A stretch of DNA of 64,000 nucleotides from Ulva prolifera. Its lineage: Eukaryota; Chlorophyta; Ulvophyceae; Ulvales; Ulvaceae. The translations under genes were made by a program, and so were the position numbers. The stretch is taken from contig CM041196.1 in assembly GCA_023078555.1 (NCBI GenBank), positions 12,604,985-12,668,984 of the forward strand, written 5' to 3'. The notes under the pieces are model-generated. The model was not told where the DNA came from and searched no databases. It saw only the letters and a program-made list of their open reading frames with translations. Below, piece after piece: positions 47,316-59,133 of this stretch (its first letter is position 1; every line of letters starts with the position of its first letter).

Positions 47316-47316
47316 T

Positions 47317-48946
47317 CTACTAGAGTCCGGCCGTCCTCAAGCTGTTTACTGCTTCTAGTGCTATCTACGCTGCACGATACGTTTTGGAAGCTTCACGTAT
47401 CGGAAGTGGTGTTGGCGCCGAGCAGAAAGCTAAAGCAGTTGATACGTAGTGCTCTAGACATCGCTGTCTCAAGGAGGAACGGTGGAGGCTCTCTCGTAGA
47501 GGGATACCAGACACACATCCACCCAGTGTCTAAAACTGCAGCTTTCAGTGATTCTGAGAGCCCAGATAATAAACAAGATCCATTGTGTCACATTGGAATG
47601 ACGAGACCCAACAGTAGCCACGTCGTAGCACCAATTGCAACGCACGACGGGACGTGCGTTGTGTTGACGTGCTCCTCAGTTCGAAATTCCAAAGGACCAA
47701 ATCATAGTGTACCATAGTCCTTACATACTGTGTATAAGATGACTCCTGGTCATGCAGAGAAAGCAAATAGTCAGATCGTCCGCTGTTGCTCACCGCAGGC
47801 TGCCCACCTACTTCAATTGCGCACCCGGAGTTGAGCACCAGGCACCACCGAATAGCCTCTCTTGGCGTCACAAAACATGAAACATGCTTTGCATAACCGA
47901 ATAAATCGCGCATTTCCGTCATGTTGCATTCTGCTGAGTAGATAGTGCAACTGCCATCCGCTCACCGGTGTAATGCGCACCCAGTCTGGCTGCGCACCGG
48001 AGCGGGTGCGCGACCAAGGGCGCTCGACACTAGAACTGACCTGTTTGAGATGAAACTGAGTGATGGATCGCTAAAAAGCAATCTATGAAGTGCAATGAGC
48101 CTCCATGAGACCGCGAAACTGCATTTTCAGCAGCTTCCAGCGAGTTGATTGCCGGTAGACCGCGCACCCGGTGCCACTGCGCATCCAGGTGTGCGAGCGT
48201 CACGTAGCCCCTATGCAATCATCGTCCTTGGCAGCATTTCCTCTCACAATCAAACCTTTTGCCTCGACAGGTTCAACGGAGCAACACTTAGCTGAATATA
48301 CTCTCCCTGTTGACTATGTTGCATGTGCCACCAACAATTTTGCAGACGGGTTGTCTCGACGTCCGGATCTGCACTTGATGATGGTTGGTGCCTCTGTAGC
48401 CATTGATCCATTCCTATCATTAGGCAAGAAGGGATTACAGGTGGACCTCGCAGCTTGACGGATTCTGCGCCAAGCTCAATCCAAAGGTACTCGTCCGACT
48501 TCTTGTTACCGCATTTGCATGGAGTTCTCTTCTTTGTAGATGACCGTGGCAGACAGGGGGGTCGGCACCTAGGCCTCATGCACGTCCTATTGAACCGCGA
48601 GCACCTCAAAACGCTCCAGAAATCCCTGGGAACGTCTATAGACTCGCAATAACTTTCTGAATCGAATGTAAGTAGTATGTGCGAGACATGTGAGAACGCC
48701 CAGTGAGACCGGGGGGTTTTGGACAAAAATCCCCGTTTTGCCCAGCGACGCTTTAAATGGCCTCAAACGGTGCACAGCCAGATGCTGAAAGTTTGATATG
48801 GTGGCAATACCATTGATCCACATATTACATACAAGGTACAGCCAGGGAGGCTCTAGGCCAGTACTTTCGTATTGTCGGTATGAAGTCGCCGGTATCGCAT
48901 CCCCGCACGGTATTCTCGACACAAGTCAAGTATCCAGACACATTGC
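47317..48946. other. Unassigned stretch between Copia-2 and Copia-3
   Basis: This holds a 9-base-stem hairpin at 47638-47661 (CAACGCACG / CGTGCGTTG), several short GC-rich inverted motifs around 47960-48030, and a small Gypsy RNase H relic (listed separately). No host gene is supported. Confidence 0.4.
48280..48380 (+). pseudogene. Relic of a Gypsy RNase H end
   Basis: The segment reads AEYTLPVDYVACATNNFADG followed by LSRRPDL. This resembles the characteristic end of Gypsy RNase H (hydrophobic-x-YxPGxxNxxADxLSRRPD). It is too short to classify further and differs from the Gypsy element at 34740 (HDFDYEVEYLPGDQNVVADH), so it comes from another lineage. Confidence 0.45.
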
Positions 48947-49297
48947 TGTCACAATGCATGAGCCTGCGGGCAGCAGTGTGGTGACAGGTGCACCCATGCA
49001 CAGACGATCCGCGGATCCAGTGCAGGGGTAAGCCGCCAGCCGGGATTGTCTCGATGTAGTGAGGGAGATACTGTGAGGGTTTCCCGCCGTAACCTTGAGT
49101 GTTCAGTGTGCATATAAAGATGTGCACACTGCGATCTGTAACCATTTCTTCTTACTGTTTCACGGTATTAGCATCTCCCCGTTTAAAGTGTTCCTCGGTT
49201 CTACCTCTGTGCGCAGAAGGTATGGAACAATGGCTGACCTGATGTGACCTGAACTGAGACTGCGCGTCTGACCTGACATGATGTAGCATTTCTGACA
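48947..49297 (+). repeat. Copia-3 5' LTR
   Basis: It begins TGTCACAATGCATGAGCC and ends TTTCTGACA, followed by TGGTATCGGTGAATG. It is 351 bases and similar over its length to the other Copia LTRs. Confidence 0.9.
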
Positions 49298-49732
49298 TGG
49301 TATCGGTGAATGTTAGCGTTATGTCTGTTTATGGTCATGTTCAGGAAGCCGTTGGCCACTTGTCTGTGCGCAGACACGGCAGGCATTCCACTGTTCTGCT
49401 GGCGCTCAGACCGCGGTCATGAGCGCAGGCATCATTTGGCTTTCTCGTAGCATATTGTTGTTAGACACAATTCGAGAAGCTTGTTTTAATGATCAGCGCT
49501 GAGAAAAGCGAACGTGTTCGCTTATTTTCCTCAACCTGTAGGCTTGCGACCCAACCCATCGGTTAGTTGCTGCGCGCGACAAACAACCGTCTGTCCTACT
49601 GCAGGATGTCTAATCTCAATATCTCCAACGCCAACTCTCCTCGCGAGGAGAGGCACGACGAGGCTGACCAGCAGCCATTAGTCGACAGGGACGCTGACCA
49701 GCAGCTCCCTGATGGAGAACAGCCCGAGGGTA

Positions 49733-49757
49733 TCTCGGATCAGGGACGAATCGGGTC
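49733..49757 (+). repeat. Pogo-like transposon left terminal inverted repeat
   Basis: It starts TCTCGGATCAGGGACG and differs at one base from the reverse complement of 53188-53212. Confidence 0.9.
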
Positions 49758-50169
49758 AGTTGTCAGCACGGGCTATTGCGTGATACAAATCGAAATCTGA
49801 CAGCCAAGTATCCATCACGAATCCTTACCGTGCCCAATGCATCGCGTAGCTGACGTGAGTCGCGTTGTGTGTGACGGCCGAGAACGTAACAGGTTGATAC
49901 CCTGTAGCCACAATTTCAATCACAGGTCAGCGGGTCTAGTGATTAGCACAAGAGCCTGTCGACCCCGTGAATCCCTGGAGATAGTTGCTATAGATACAGT
50001 ATTCGCTTTATTTGATGTTCGCGCTACGTTGTGCACGCGAACCGTAACAAGGCACCGACTTAGAAGCCAGGCGTCACTACACCCTGCGACACCGGGCCTA
50101 AGGCCTGATCTCGGAAAGCTCGGCCCATTAAATCAAAATATATTGTACTGATATCTGTTGAACTGCTGC

Positions 50170-52726
50170 TTAGCGACGGTTGGTCACATCAGCCAGCGCT
50201 GCTGTCCTACCAACACGGACTGTACCGTTGGGAACTGAACAGGCGAGGGCGCCATGCCCATCTGTGCCCATTGACAGTCCATAAACATCATGGCTGTCTT
50301 CCTCGCCTGGGCTGAGGTCCACACTGGATTCTTCAGCGGAGGTAATCGCTGCAGCCTCTAGGGCCCTTGTACTGGGATTCACTGCCCTGCGACCAGTTCG
50401 TGGAGGCTCTGGGGCTGAATCGCAGAGGTGTGTATTGACAGCAGCTCGTGCCTGGGTGCTGGGTGCTGCCTTGGATGCAAGACGGCCTCCTGCCTTGGCA
50501 GCCTTGGCAGCCTTGGCCGCCTTGGCTGCAGCCTTGGCAGCCTCAGCGGCCTGCTTCTTCACGAGCCTCTGCTCCTTTCGGGCGGCAGTAGCAGCCTTTT
50601 TCTCTGCTTTCCGCTTCTTGTTCTCCTCCGCCTTCTGTGCACGAGCTTCCGCAGCTGCATCTTTGTCGTCCAGTGCCTTAGCCTTCGCTTCTTTTTCACG
50701 TTGCATCTTTTCTAGTGCCGCCTCAGCCGTCCACAGTCGTGCTGGAATTGTGTTGACTGCAGATGCAGCCTGGCCCTCACCGCGAACTTTCAGGCGGAGT
50801 GGATCTGCTGCGCATTGCGTGACTCCCTGTATGTGCTGAACCGCCGCGTTGTTCTGGAGGATCTCATCTGTGGCCACGGTCACGTGGTGGATTGCGCTTT
50901 TGCGCGCCTCCATGGCTGTTGTATTCTCTCGAGCATTCCCAGCAGCATGGCCTGCATGTAGCGCTAGCGATGTCGGCTGTAGGTGGGTTGGTCAGTGGGT
51001 GTTTGCAAGGGAGTCTGTGTGCTAGAGTGGGGCTTTGTCCGTGGTCCCGTCTTGAACACAGGGGAGCAGTCGCGCACTCGGTTTCAGCAAGCCGTCTGCA
51101 TCAAATTTGGGGAGCAGCCATTCCGGGTGGTAATGGTTGGAGTCCTGAAAAGTGAACCCAGCACTCCAAAAGGCAGAGATGCAGTTTTTCTTGCAGAGTG
51201 CGGCTTCCAATACACTCTTGCTGTGCTCGAGCGTATACCCGATTGCCTCAACCTGAATGCATTGCACTGATCACGGCCTGCATGCCGACCACACCGTCGT
51301 GGCGGTCGGTTGGGGTCGCTGGTCTGAGAACTCACCTGCACCTTGAATGGCTGAGCAAGCAATTTGATCCAGTCTTGGGTCCTCAGCGTGCCTGCCTGGA
51401 ACCTTTCTGGAGGCCTGCTGATGCCCCCCAAACCACGGCCAAAGCCTTCTTTAAAGCACTATTGATACACAGATCTAAGGGCTGGCATAGCTCAGAGCTG
51501 TGTGGTGCCAATCCCACCACGTGAATCTTGGCACTCTTCATGAGACTCAATACTTCGAACGTTACATGTGCAGCGAAGTTGTCCAGCAAAATGACAACCC
51601 AGTACTCCCGCTCGTAGCCTCCTGCACCAGCGTATGGGGTTATGATATTGCAGACGTGGTCGACACACATGTAGGTCTTTTGCGGAATGAACAATCAAGT
51701 GGCGCACCCAGAGCTGGAATAAGCTTATCGCGGGCCCACGTGTAGAACATCGCATTTGTCATGTAGGCATTGGGCTGCTGCGCAATAGCAGATTCCTGCA
51801 TCATTGTTCCGGAGAGCATGTTGACCACCTCTCAGCTCCCCCACCACACCGGCTGATTCAGTTTCCCCGGAACCCCTTCTGTGCCCTTGACAATCAGAAA
51901 GGGAGGCACCCGGGGCTCCCCATCCGCCGCAATGGTCAACAACAGAGTGTAGGATTCCCTGTAGTTTTTGTGATGCCCTGCGAGATCCTTTGCGGCCCCC
52001 TTCATTGCCAGGACAGGAAAATCCTTCGCTGACATCCGCATGTTCGTCTCGTCTAGGTTATACACCTGTCGTGGCGACCAGGCCCGCTGCCCAGCCCTCA
52101 TATTCTCCCCATACTCTTTCCCTAGACTCTCCATGATCGTGTACGTCTTGAGTACTTGATCGTACATCAACTGACGCCGCCCCGCATCGATACCCTCTCC
52201 ATATCGGAACGAAACGAGGTGACCCCAGCGCCTCTTGAACCCTGCAACCCAGTCGCTAGACACCCGCCTGTTCTCCCATGTTTTGGTGACCTCTTTTTCT
52301 CTATGATTTTTCATGGCGATGACGAGTGCATGCTGCTTCAGCACCACCTCATTGATAGAGAACCCTTTCTCGCTTGCATCGATAGAGTTCTTGGCAAGGG
52401 GAAACTCCTCAGGCACTGTCAAATGAGTCTGACCACCAGCCTGTGGCATCAAACAGTACAGACTACGTGCCAGAATGTCAAATTCTGTTTACATCAGCAG
52501 GCTCTTTTATCTCTTGTATCTGCCGGACAGCGATGAGATAGCGTTCGTCGGACAACATTCTCTGCAAAGCTGAGCTCGACACCCCCTTGAAGACCCTCCC
52601 CGCCTCTCGCTGCGAGATGGGGGCGCCACCATTGAGCCACGAGACACCACATGTCACAGCACGAATTGCCAGCACGACGTCTCTGGCGCGAGCGCTGATC
52701 CGTTGGGATTTGGACAGCCCAGACAT
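50170..52726 (-). pseudogene. Pogo-like DDE transposase, frameshifted
   Basis: From ATG near 52726 (MSGLSKSQR) an N-terminal helix-turn-helix region (ISQREAGRVFKGVSSSALQR) leads through a small intron (about 52490-52442) to a CENP-B-type DNA-binding region (SSDWVAGFKRRWGH). The DDE_1 catalytic core follows: YNLDETNMR (first Asp), VVILLDNFAAHV (second Asp) and SSELCQPLDLCIN (third Asp). Shifts or stops near 51835, 51700 and 51300 break the frame. The C-terminus (to 50170) is a Lys/Ala/Glu-rich coiled region (KKQAAEAAKAAAKAAKAAK) with a Ser/Glu-rich tail. The enzyme would cut and paste the element. The breaks make this copy inactive unless some are unannotated introns. Confidence 0.82.
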
Positions 52727-53187
52727 CTGCGAATCCAACACAGAGACCCACAACAAATGAAACCTATTAGTGTAGCTTTTATCAAGTTATAATGAATACT
52801 TATGTATGATATTGCGCATCTTTGTGCGCTCGACTGTTCGCTTGGTGTCGATTCAGCGACACTGGCGTTTGAATCGCCACCACGCGCACCGCGATAGGGC
52901 CCTTGGCCACACTAATGCACAGTCAATACCTCACAAGTTTGCTATGAGGCGTGGCGTGGTAATCTGTGGCGCGTCTGGCGCGTACTATGAAGCTGCCCTG
53001 TCATCAGGATCGGAGTTCGACGGGTACTTTTGCCGCTCACAACCACATCCGGTGCCGAAACGGCACCAATTCGACCCGGAGAGATAGCCAACACATGTAG
53101 GCTGCCCTTGACTCGGTGGTCAGTCCTGCGAGGCTCGTAATTGCCGTCAGTGTATCTGACTTCTCAAAAGTGACCCGTCATTGGGCC
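52727..53187. other. Subterminal region of the pogo-like transposon
   Basis: This stretch between the transposase start and the right terminal repeat holds the presumed transposase promoter. No further coding sequence is supported. Confidence 0.5.
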
Positions 53188-53212
53188 GACCCGATTCGAC
53201 CCTGATCCGAGA
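53188..53212 (-). repeat. Pogo-like transposon right terminal inverted repeat
   Basis: It reads ...CGACCCTGATCCGAGA on the plus strand and is the reverse complement of the left repeat with one mismatch. TA follows. Confidence 0.9.
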
Positions 53213-53364
53213 TATGTTGCTCCGGGGCGGACGAGTCGTCCGGCCACGACCCTTTTCCCACACCGGGCAGAGCAGCCAGCAGGTTCCTTTTTCCTCTCAT
53301 GTTGTGAACGATCACGGTCACACTGAGTCCTTCTTCTCACTCGAGACGTTGACCGAAGCGCTCC

Positions 53365-56300
53365 CTTAAGTTCATCCATCTGGACATATTCCCGCACTCG
53401 CAAGTGCCGCACACGAATGTGCTTGGATCTGTCAGTGGACACAGCATTCACAGCCAAAATATTGGCACTCTTATTGTCACCCCACAGAGTCGGCTTATGT
53501 GGGACGAGTTTCAAATCGAGAAGCAACTGCTTCACCCACATCAACTCGTTGGCTGTTGCACTCATCGCGATGAACTCAGCCTCTGTTGTATCCCCAGCCA
53601 CTATACTCTGCTTCTTCGAACGCCAGAGAACAGAGTTCCCATACACTCGAATAATCATACCAGACACGCTTTTCAGATCAGCAGAGTTCGCAAAATCTGC
53701 ATCTGAAAAAGCCTCTATCAAACACCCGTGTCCCTCAGAGCCTATAAATTTTATTCCTAAGTTAGTTGTGGACTGTAGGTATCTGTGAACATGTTGCACG
53801 GCAGACCAGTGTTCCTTCAGACTACTAGACATGTGCCGGGCCAGGGCATGTGCCACATAGCTCAGGTCAGGTCGTGTCACTCCTGCAATATACTGGATAC
53901 TTCCTACAGCACTCATGAACCTGGAATGCTCAGCAGCACTGGCTTTCTCCAGGTCAGGATGCTCTTTCACACTCCTTAGCTGTTGCCGCGGCACTAATGG
54001 AGTGGGAGATTTACGACAGTCGGACATGCTGTACTTTTCCAGCAGGTTCTGGATTTTGGTACGTTGTGTCATTGTGATTGTTTTGGCCTTTCGATCACGC
54101 GTGATCTCAGTGCCGAGTGCCCAAGACAGGTCACCTAAATCTCTACCTTCAAATTTCGTGAGAATGACACTGATGATTTCTTGCAGCCCCGCAGAGCAAC
54201 TGAAAATGAATAAATCATCCACCCACAGAAAGATAAAGCAGCGACTGGTTTTACTGACATACAGTCCGGGATCACTCTGTGCGCACACAAATCCCAGTTC
54301 AGCCAAGACCTTTACTAAAGCTTTATGCCACTCGCGAGCGGCTTGCTTCAGGCCATACAGAGTCTTATGCAATTTCCATACACGTGCTGTCCCGTCTGAA
54401 AAATACGGGGGCTGTTCAACGAAAACCTCTTCTTCCAGGTCACCGTTCAGAAAAGCACACTGTATATCTATATGCCTAATCTCCAAATCCTCCTGAGCAG
54501 CTATAGACAGCAACACGCGCAGTGTCGCATAACTACCGACAGGGGACCAGGTCTCGAAGAAATCAACTCCTTCTACCTGAGAAAAACCACGAGCTACATA
54601 TCGTGCCCTGTTCCGCTGAATCTCACCAGCGGGTCCGCGCTTGATCTTGAACACCCAGTTGCCCGAGATAGCTTTCTTACCCGCAGGCAGATAGCACAAC
54701 CCGAAGGTTCCGTGCTCACCTAGTGCTTCCACCTCCTCCTGCATGGCACGCAGCCATGCATCCCTGTCTGGACCCGCGAGTCCTTCCTTCATAGAAGGCA
54801 GATCAGGGTCGGAAGGCTTCTGCTTCCTGGCGGCAGCTGCTCTGCGCGACCCACGACGCTGAGCACTCTGCTGCTCACCAGACTCCACATGCTGATGCTT
54901 CAGGCCTGCACAGGACACTCCACAGTCAGCCGCGGCTGATGTGTCCTGGCTGCAGCCTGGAGCGCCAATAGCAGCTACTGTTTCACTACTAGCAATGTCA
55001 GAACCCGCAGGCTCTTGCAAATGCACAGCTGCTACATCCGCAGCCAGTGGAACAAGGCGTCTGCGTACAAGAGGATTGATTTTTATGCGAGGCAAGGCAG
55101 CTGGAATGGCCCTCACCTCGTCAGGCAAATCAACCCCAACTGCGGCTGAGGGGTCCGGATCCTCTCCCCCTAATTCGGACCCGGTCTCCACCTCATCTGG
55201 CTCATCCTCCCAGAAGGGCCTCGGCGCCTCGGCTCCTCGCAGGGGCTGAGCAACTGCCCCCGCGCCAGATGCTGAGGCCGCTGCCGAATTACTTCCAGAA
55301 CGAACCCGCTGAGCCTCCAGATTCTGATGGGCCGCAGCCCGTTCATCATCTGAGACGGTGTAGTCCATGCGATGTTCATCGTCGTTGTCATAGATGCCAG
55401 GACTGTCGTCGTCCTCATCCATGTCATCATCAGACGCACTGACAGACATTTGAACAGGAAACGCAGCTTCTACACCAGGGTCGTGCAACACGGCATTGCG
55501 CGTGACACCATACTGCGCAGTGCGAGAGGGCATGGCGACAGGATGATGCACTTTGCCGTGCACACGAGGGGGGACAAAGACGTCAGGGTGAGCAGCAGGT
55601 CTGGATGTCGCACGCGTGCGATGCAAAGCTGTTCTGGCCATTTCCGGCGTTGCCCTAGCAGGGTCACGTCGGATGATCTCCGCAGAGGAGCCAACTCCAA
55701 ATCGTGGAGAGTACACAGTAGGGCTGGGGTCAGGGTTGTCCTGCCGGAATGTCATTTCCATGACAGGGACCCTACCATGACCAGGGGGGGTGTGAAGCTG
55801 GTCACGCAGACGGCGCAACACTCCCCCGTCATACGTGTGTTCCGCCGCGAAAGGAGGGACATCAGCGTCAGTCACACGCTCACCCTCATCGTCCCCCTCG
55901 AAGGCAACCGTATAGGAGTTCGCAAACTCCTCAGGTTCCCTCTTGTCCACAACGGCGGACGCATCGTACTTTCGTACGTGGCGGATCATCTGATCCGCAG
56001 TGCACACAACCTGACGCACAACAAAAACCCTACCCCCAGGAAAATCCTGGGAGTACACACGCTGCATGCTGGGGCCCAGCCCAGCCCCGACCCAATATGC
56101 AAGGACACCCCTTTGGGACAACTTCCGCAGCTTGTCATCCCTAGGGTATGCATACACCTCAACCCCCCACGGACGCTGCTGCCGCAGCAGATCTTGGAAC
56201 ACCTCAACGGAGGTGTCTCTGAAAAAGGCCATATAAGGAATGATATCCTTATCACAAGACCGCACTAAAAACTCGTCTAATTCTGTCGTCGCAAGCAACT

Positions 56301-58565
56301 TGTACTTGCGTTTCTCCTCATCCCTCAACTTATCGCGCTCGGCCTTTTTCATGCGCTTTCCCTTCCCCAGGTTTTTTTCAGCTTCGTCAACATCCGCAGA
56401 TGCGTTGACAGCATGCTGGCCTTTCAGGCCCTTGAGGATGCTCGCCAATTTGTCATGGTACAATGCCGATGACGGCGTGAGATTGTAACCATGGACAACA
56501 CTGGCGAGGCATTCGATCCACAGGAACAGAGGCAGGCCGCTCGCGAGCAGCACAGCGCGGAGTGACTCAAAGGCCACTCCGATCCTCCTCTCGATCATGC
56601 CGTTACAGCGATGAGCAGCTGTGGGGGTCAAGCGGTGAGTGATGCCACGACGCTGGAGGTAGAGTTATAAGGCCGCGACCATAAACTCTCCCCCTTTTGT
56701 CGGTGTGTAGGATGCGCACACCCGGTTCACCAGGCTTCACCACATTCACCCGAATGCGTTCAATAATGTAAGAGATCATGGCCGCAGCCTCACTCTTCTT
56801 GCGCAGACCGACCACGAAAGTATAAACGGGTAAAGGCACACATCACAAACAAAACATATTTCACACCACCAATTCGTACTGGAGAGACAGGACCAGCTAA
56901 ATCGGCGTGCAGTTGCTCACCAGGCCATTTGGCCTGGCCCATGAGCTCACGATCATTGGCAGAGAACTTACCCGCAGGTACTTTGCCAATTCTGCAGCCG
57001 TGACACCGATTTCCCAGTGGCTCGGAATCAACATCCAAATTCAAATGACCATAAAATTCAGAATTGGATTGCATTCGCTTGAGAACCCAATTCGACTGGT
57101 GAAAAGACAAATGTGCAAGGAAAGCAGGTTCCAGCAAGTATGCATCATATGGGACCTCTGCTCCCCCAGCATTTGTTCGCTGCAGGTCAATGGCCGCGAC
57201 CGCCACATGATGCCACTGCTGTTGATCCTCAATCACTGAGGTCGGACTGCTCTGGTCAGACCAGACTACCCCCCTATTGACAGGCGCACCGACGAGATTA
57301 GGTTTGGTCTCTACTGCCATTTTGAACGCAAAGACAGGGTGACCATCCACATCAAGTTCCTGATATTTGACGTCATCCTCAACGTCGGTGGCCATATCAC
57401 CCAGACCAGGAACATACAACACATTTCTACGCGTATCTAGGAACATCTGCTCATGTCTAAGACCCATTGTGCTGAGCAGATTGTACGGACATTCAGGCGC
57501 ATAGTAAACACCAAAGATTTCCACATCCAATGGATGCTTGTTCCCATGTTTGTCCACATAGGTACCCAGGTTCACCTGAAATGGTTCCCCTGCCCATGAT
57601 AGAAAGCTGCCCTGGTCCCGCAAGATTGGCAACTTTCTGACACGGGCCGTACTCAGTGAACATTTCACGATTTCCTACTATATGCATGTCCGACCCACTA
57701 TCAACAATAATGATCCATGGCAGAGACGCGTCTAATTGCGGATACTTGGCAGGCATCTCTACAGTGCAAACATCCTTGGCCGCAGCCTGTTTGCGTTGGG
57801 GGCAGTTCGCACGCAAATGTCTCTTCTTCTTGCAAAAGAAACAGGTCGTGGTCTCCTCGCGAGGAGCCTGGCCAGCTGCGAGAGCGGCGACCACAGGACC
57901 ATCACCACGGTGCTGCTTGCGCTAGCCATGGCCTGGTTTGCCCGCGGGCGCCCCAGACCTAGCCTGCAGCTGCCGCTGTTGTTTGAGCAAGTCAGCATGC
58001 TCAGTCAAACGTGATATGATCACATGAGGGGAGGAGTGTTGAACTTCGCCGCGCACAGCATTGAACTCCTCCCTCACCTCTAACAGTTTCAAACGGAGCC
58101 ATCGCTGGCCCACATCGGCACCTAGTGCCTCCAGTTGAGTGTATACACTCATCACATCACCACAACATGTCGCAACATCTCTATTGTTTTGTGATAAAGA
58201 ATTAAACCGACTCCACAGTCTGTGGATTTCGGCTTCGGTGCTAGGTCTGTACTTTGCAGTCAAGTAAGACCATGCTTCACACAGGTGTGACATGCGATAG
58301 ACAGTCGTCCTATTGCCTTCCGCGTCAGGCAAATACATCAGGACCTGTGACCTCGCCCTAGCATGAACACGCTGTTCGTCCGCAGACGGTGCGTGCTGCA
58401 ACAAATGATCTAACTCAAATTGGCCTAACCACAAAAAGACTTTCTGTTCGTACGCAACGAAACTTTCAGTCTGAAACTTCCATTCAGGGAGTTTTCCTTT
58501 AGTCAAATCAGGTTCGCTACGTCCCCGAGATGCACCCCGAGATGCACGCAGCGCCTCGGTCAACC
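53365..58565 (-). pseudogene. Copia-3 inverted gag-pol segment
   Basis: Read on the minus strand from 58565: Gag (LTEALRASRG onward), a break near 57920, the zinc knuckle CFFCKKKRHLRANC (the usual Gly before His is Arg), protease VDSGSDMHIVGN, integrase with HADLAGP, LHTDK and GMIERR (shifts near 57600, 56820 and 56650). A long open frame then runs from 56631 to 53365, about 1,090 codons, containing the integrase C-terminus, linker, reverse transcriptase (FLWVDDLF) and RNase H up to QMDELK. Beyond 53365 the open frame continues by accident into antisense Gag. This is the best-preserved polymerase in the window. The last RNase H residues and 3' LTR are missing. Confidence 0.9.
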
Positions 58566-59133
58566 TGGGCTTCATGGATTGACGCCCGGAGAGCCTCGGG
58601 CGTCTCTGGCATCGGCGGTGCGCCTGTAGCTCCGTGGTGGTGGGCCTCGGGCGCCACCAGGTACATCAGGGGCGACGTCCGGCCACTTGTTCACCACGTC
58701 CATCACCATCCGACGGAAGTACGGGCTGTGCTCCACCATGGTCTCGACCGCCGGCTGCTGCATCATGGGGGTGTCCACTTGCATCACCGGTTGCATTGGC
58801 TGGACTAGCGGCGAGCCTGTACACACCCCCCCCGGTATGACCTCTTATGACAGTGCCCCTGGTGTGACGCGGACCCGTAGCGCGGCTGCACTTGTTGTGG
58901 GGATCGAGGACGATGCTGGAGTCAGGGATGTCGGGCGCTGCAGTACGGCCGGCCCGTCCGCATACGTACATACATACATGCATACACGAGGCTGTGGTGC
59001 GAGCTCGTGCCCGGCTCAACACCATGAAATAGTGCGGAGGTATGAGAACGCAGCCGGAGATCCAGTCGCATTCCCGGCCTCTGTCCAATGTAATCACATA
59101 CATACAAGGCGGTGGACAAACATTGATGACAAG
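58566..59133. other. Junction and unassigned stretch right of Copia-3
   Basis: Copia similarity stops at 58565. A short TACA/CATA microsatellite lies near 58966-58987. Open frames on both strands show no recognisable domain. Confidence 0.4.

Larger units (their letters stand above)
43832..47316 (+). mobile_element. Copia-2: truncated Copia copy with a nested solo LTR
   Basis: A 5' LTR (43832-44178), a primer-binding site and an internal region through integrase are present. Similarity to the other copies stops near 47310, within the region after integrase, and there is no reverse transcriptase, RNase H or 3' LTR. Relative to Copia-1 it also lacks about 145 bases around the Gag start (near 44430). 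A 286-base foreign insertion sits between Gag and protease. The copy is dead. Confidence 0.88.
49733..53212 (-). mobile_element. Pogo/Tigger-like DNA transposon, 3,480 bases
   Basis: Terminal inverted repeats of 25 bases (49733-49757, starting TCTCGGATCAGGG, and 53188-53212) match with one mismatch and are flanked by TA at 49731-49732 and 53213-53214, the target duplication of Tc1/mariner/pogo elements. The transposase is on the minus strand. Insertion is inside Copia-3 Gag, so it is younger than that copy. Confidence 0.92.
49606..53362 (+). pseudogene. Copia-3 Gag N-terminal part, split by the DNA transposon
   Basis: The left piece 49606-49730 starts MSNLNISNANSP and ends GEQPEG. The right piece 53215-53362 starts MLLRGGRVVRPRPFSH and ends ETLTEAL. 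Removing 49733-53212 and one TA brings the two pieces together at the point where Copia-1 reads GEQ, three residues, then MLLRGG. Confidence 0.85.
48947..58565. mobile_element. Copia-3: rearranged Copia copy with a nested DNA transposon
   Basis: The 5' LTR (48947-49297), primer-binding site and Gag start (49606-49730) are in plus orientation. A pogo-like transposon (49733-53212) interrupts Gag, which then resumes at 53215 and runs to 53362 (ending ETLTEAL). From 53365 the rest of the element, from the RNase H end back through reverse transcriptase, integrase and protease to Gag, lies on the minus strand and ends at 58565, again at the Gag LTEAL codons. No 3' LTR is found. The structure implies an LTR insertion, then an inversion (or a second head-to-head copy), with the DNA transposon inserting into Gag. 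Confidence 0.85.

Noticed and set aside
50435..50839. Plus-strand Ala-rich open frame over the transposase tail
   Set aside because: It is the antisense image of the Lys/Ala repeat of the minus-strand transposase.
53181..53369. A separate 62-residue gene
   Set aside because: It is Copia-3 Gag continuing after the DNA transposon; the first codons are transposon terminal repeat.
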